DNA of 64,000 nucleotides from a bacterium. Lineage in GTDB: Bacteria; Hinthialibacterota; Hinthialibacteria; H5-UNCL2. The position numbers were made by a program, and so were the translations under genes. The notes beneath the pieces were generated by a model, which ran no database searches, had not been told where the DNA came from, and worked only from the letters and a program-made list of their open reading frames with translations. Below are positions 61,433-64,000 of the stretch, in pieces. The stretch is from the NCBI GenBank assembly GCA_015075175.1, contig JABTUV010000006.1, positions 124,001-188,000 of the forward strand, given 5' to 3'. Positions within the stretch are counted from its first letter, which is position 1. The number at the start of each line of letters is the position of its first letter.

Positions 61433-64000
61433 CTACGGGGCGGGGACGCCGGTGTTGCGGTTGTCGGCGCGGAAGCGCGGCCAGGGCGCGCGGCCGGGCA
61501 GGTCCAGGCCCGGCGCGTCCAGAATATGCAGCCCGCCCGGCGTTCCCACGATGATATCAAGGTCGCCGTCGCCGTCCACGTCCGCCAGGGTCGCGCCCGC
61601 TTCGATGGGTCCGTCCATCGGCCGCGGGAAGCCCGCCGTCATCGCGCCGCTTTCGCCCTCCAGCGCATACAGGCGGCCGTCCAGCCCGCCGATCACGACC
61701 TCCAGTTTTCCGTCGCCGTCAATGTCGCCGACCACGGGCGAAGCGCGGAAGGCCACGTCCGCCCCGAAGTCGGCTTCCCACAACAGCGAACCGTCGGCGC
61801 GCCAGGCCGCCACGATGCCTTTCAGGTTGCCCAGAACCACGTCAACCGCGCCGTCGCCGGAAAGATCGGCGACCGCCGGTGAGCCGTCGAAGCCGCTGCC
61901 CGGCACGTGCCGCGAGGTCTTGACCGGCCAGCCGGAGAGGAAACGCCCCGTCCATGCCAGTCCGTACAGATAAGCGTCGCGGCCGCCGATGACAATCTCG
62001 GGGAAGGCGTCGCCGTTGAGATTGACCAGCACGGGGGACGAGACGATCAAGTTCTGCGTCTGCAGCGGGAATCCGAACAGCGTCACGCCGGTGGAATTGT
62101 GCGCGTGCACGAACGAATCCTCGCCGCCGAAGATCACGTCCATCCCGCCGCCCAGGTCGAGATCGGCCAGCGCCGCGCTGCTGCGAATCGGCTCGGTAGC
62201 CGTAATGGGCCATCCCGCCAACACTCCCGACACGGGATTAACCGCCCAGAGGTAGCCGGCGGTGTCGCCGATGACCAGGTCCAGCGAACCGTCCCCGTCC
62301 AGGTCGGCGACGGCAGGCGAAGCGACCAGCTCGCCGCTGGCGGGCAGCGTCGAGACGGCGGCCTCAGCGACGTTGCGCCAATGCGCCTCCTCGGAAGGCC
62401 GGAACGCCGCCTGGCGCAAATCAAATGCGCGCGCCTTCTCCTCCATCGGATTCCAGATGTACAGCCTGCGGTCGGAGGAGCCGATCACGATCTCCATCCC
62501 GCCCCCGCCGTCCAGATCGACCAGCGCGGGTGAGCTGTGCACGGGACCGCCGGTCGTCAACGAGGCTTTCACGCCGCCGTCGGGGCGATAGACGAGGACC
62601 CGCCCGTCGACCGCGCCGATGACGAGCTCGCGCGCGCCGTCGCCGTCCAAATCCGCCACCGCCGCGGACGAAGTGAAACCGCCCGAGGCCGACTGCGGCC
62701 AGCCCGCCAGCGGCGGATACAGGTCCAGCGTGGGCGTGGAGTTCGGCGTGAAGCTGGGCGTGGGCGTGGCCGTCAAGGTCGCCGTGGGCGTCGGAGTCGC
62801 CGTCGGCGTGGGCGTGGATCGTTCGTACCAATGCAGCGCCCACATGAGCACGTCCAGATAGTTCTCCTTCCCATCCCCGTTGAAGTCCAGGTTGGCGTTC
62901 TCGCCCAGGTTGTCCCCCGAAGAACGTCAAGAGCGCCAGGAGGTCCAACTCGTCCACGCGATCAGTCGGCACGAGATTGGGCGAGTTGTTGACGAACAGC
63001 GGCGTGTTGGTGGGCGGCGGCGTGGCTGTCTCGGTCGGCGTCGCGGTCGCCGGGCGTGTCCGTCGGGGGTCGCCGTAGCCGTGTCGGTGGGCGTGCCGGT
63101 CGCCGTGTCGGTCGGCGTGGCCGTGGCGGTATTGGTCGGCGTGGGCGTGGCCGTCGCGGTCGCCGTGGGCGTTGGTGTGAAACTGGCGGTGAAGCTCGGC
63201 GTAAAGCTGGCCGTATACGTGGCCGTCGCGGTCGCCGTGGGCGTACCCGTGTCCGTCGCGGTCGGCGTACCCGTGGGCGTCGCCGTGAAAGTCGGAGTTG
63301 ACGTGTAGGTGGGTCGGAGTGCCGGTAAACGTGGGCGTGTTTGTCGCCGTATCCGTCGGCGTCGGCGTAGGCGTTCGGTGAACGTCGCCGTGGGCGCCGG
63401 TAAAGGTGGGTCGCCGTCGCCGTGGGGTGGGAAGGCGTGTAGGTCGGCGCGTGTGGGCGTATCCGTCGCCGTATCCGTCGGCGTCGGCGTCGGGGTAGCG
63501 GTCGCCGTGTCCGTGGGGGGTTGGGTCGCCGTCGCGGTCGGCGTCCCCGTCCGGGTGAAGGTGGGCGTCGCCGTATGTGTCGGCGTGCCCGTGTTGGTCG
63601 GCGTGAACGTGGCCGTGGGCGTATCCGTCGGCGTCGGCGTGGCCGTGTCGGTAGGCGTGGGTGTGGGCGTCTTGGTAAACGGAATCGGCGTGGGCGTCGG
63701 CGTGAGCGTAAACGTGAACGTGCTCGTATTCGTCGGCGTTCCCGTGGGCGTCGCCGTGGGAGTCACCCCCAATACGCGCACCTCCAGCATCTCCGTCACG
63801 GACTCGATTCCGTCGCCGGCCGCCACCACGGGAAAGAAGGTCGCATCGGGTAGAAAGGCCGGCGGCAGGTAGCGAAACTCGCCCGTGGGATCAACGCTCA
63901 TGCTCCCGGGCGCCCCATCGTCGAAGACCAGCGAAAAGACGATGGGGTCGCCGTCCTCGTCGCGGGCGGAAAGCGGATAGACCAGCTCCGTCACGCCGTC
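61433..64000 (-). CDS. Very large secreted FG-GAP protein with Thr-Pro linkers and dockerin-like module, N-terminus beyond the window
   Basis: 3' part, at least 855 codons, running off the right edge. From the right: a cadherin/Ig-like start ([20 protein letters not shown]), a long Thr-Pro-rich linker ([13 protein letters not shown] types) of ~250 codons, a dockerin-like EF-hand pair restored after one indel near 62920 ([20 protein letters not shown] and [20 protein letters not shown]), a second Thr-Pro linker, then seven or eight FG-GAP/VCBS repeats ([40 protein letters not shown]) up to [10 protein letters not shown]. Several frame changes lie in the linker, where sequence errors are likeliest. 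The linker DNA is a 6-15 bp minisatellite on the GTCGCCGTGGGCGT theme. Exported and probably surface displayed. Confidence 0.75.

Noticed and set aside
63056..63872. Plus-strand Val/Gly-rich ORFs in the Thr-Pro linker
   Set aside because: They are the reverse reading of a coding minisatellite whose sense strand encodes Thr-Pro repeats contiguous with FG-GAP domains.
1..64000. tRNA, rRNA, tmRNA or riboswitch genes
   Set aside because: None could be recognised by eye on either strand; a covariance-model search (Rfam, tRNAscan-SE) would be decisive.

Overview
The window is GC-rich and comes from a Gram-negative bacterium. It carries the lipopolysaccharide-export permeases LptF and LptG, a heptose-bisphosphate phosphatase, an RND efflux pump with its adaptor, and a YidC that has the large periplasmic domain. 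Secreted proteins with Thr-Pro linkers, FG-GAP repeats and a dockerin-like module, the DUF4159/DUF4175 pair, and heparinase-like enzymes fit an uncultivated lineage of the Planctomycetes / Sumerlaeota / Hydrogenedentes kind; that placement is inference and weak. Two perfect parS sites (7251-7266 and 34315-34330), recF, and the rpmH-rnpA-yidD-yidC-jag cluster place the window near the chromosomal origin. No dnaA and no DnaA-box cluster were seen.

Layout. 1-5872 is a mobile and repeat island: an IS66 fragment, a decayed IS3-type element, and a 21-repeat CRISPR-like array split into two halves (1568-2308 and 5186-5872) by a complete IS66-type element (2318-5149). No cas gene is visible. 5876-11622 is a minus-strand run: truncated antiporter, gmhB, recF, lysC, a methyltransferase, a small unknown protein and a DUF4160/DUF2442 pair. 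11779-14457 holds an MscS channel and an MFS exporter. 14993-25857 is a plus-strand run: a membrane-anchored GspE-like ATPase, a large secreted protein, a carboxypeptidase-regulatory-repeat protein, a lipoprotein, an amidohydrolase and separate coaB and coaC. 26051-31684 (minus) holds DUF4159, a DUF4175-like protein, lptG and lptF. 32007-40266 (minus) is a three-gene operon of giant membrane proteins: DUF2298, a GT39-like glycosyltransferase, and DUF2298 fused to an NHL propeller. 40447-44182 (minus) is jag-yidC-yidD-rnpA-rpmH. 45014-47005 (plus) holds a homocysteine-methyltransferase domain and pssA. Then come a decayed GT39-like gene, dnaJ with a small partner, two tandem heparinase-like proteins, moxR, an RND adaptor and pump, two small proteins, and the 3' part of a very large secreted FG-GAP protein that runs off the right edge.

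Two features colour the whole window. First, many genes, including housekeeping ones (lysC, recF, pssA, moxR), are broken by single-base frameshifts. This looks more like indel errors in the underlying sequence than mass pseudogenisation, so 'pseudogene' calls are limited by that. Second, at least eight families of short dispersed repeats, mostly palindromic, fill the intergenic regions, supply stop codons to several genes, and are inserted in frame inside long membrane-protein genes. One repeat family also appears as a 'spacer' in the CRISPR-like array.
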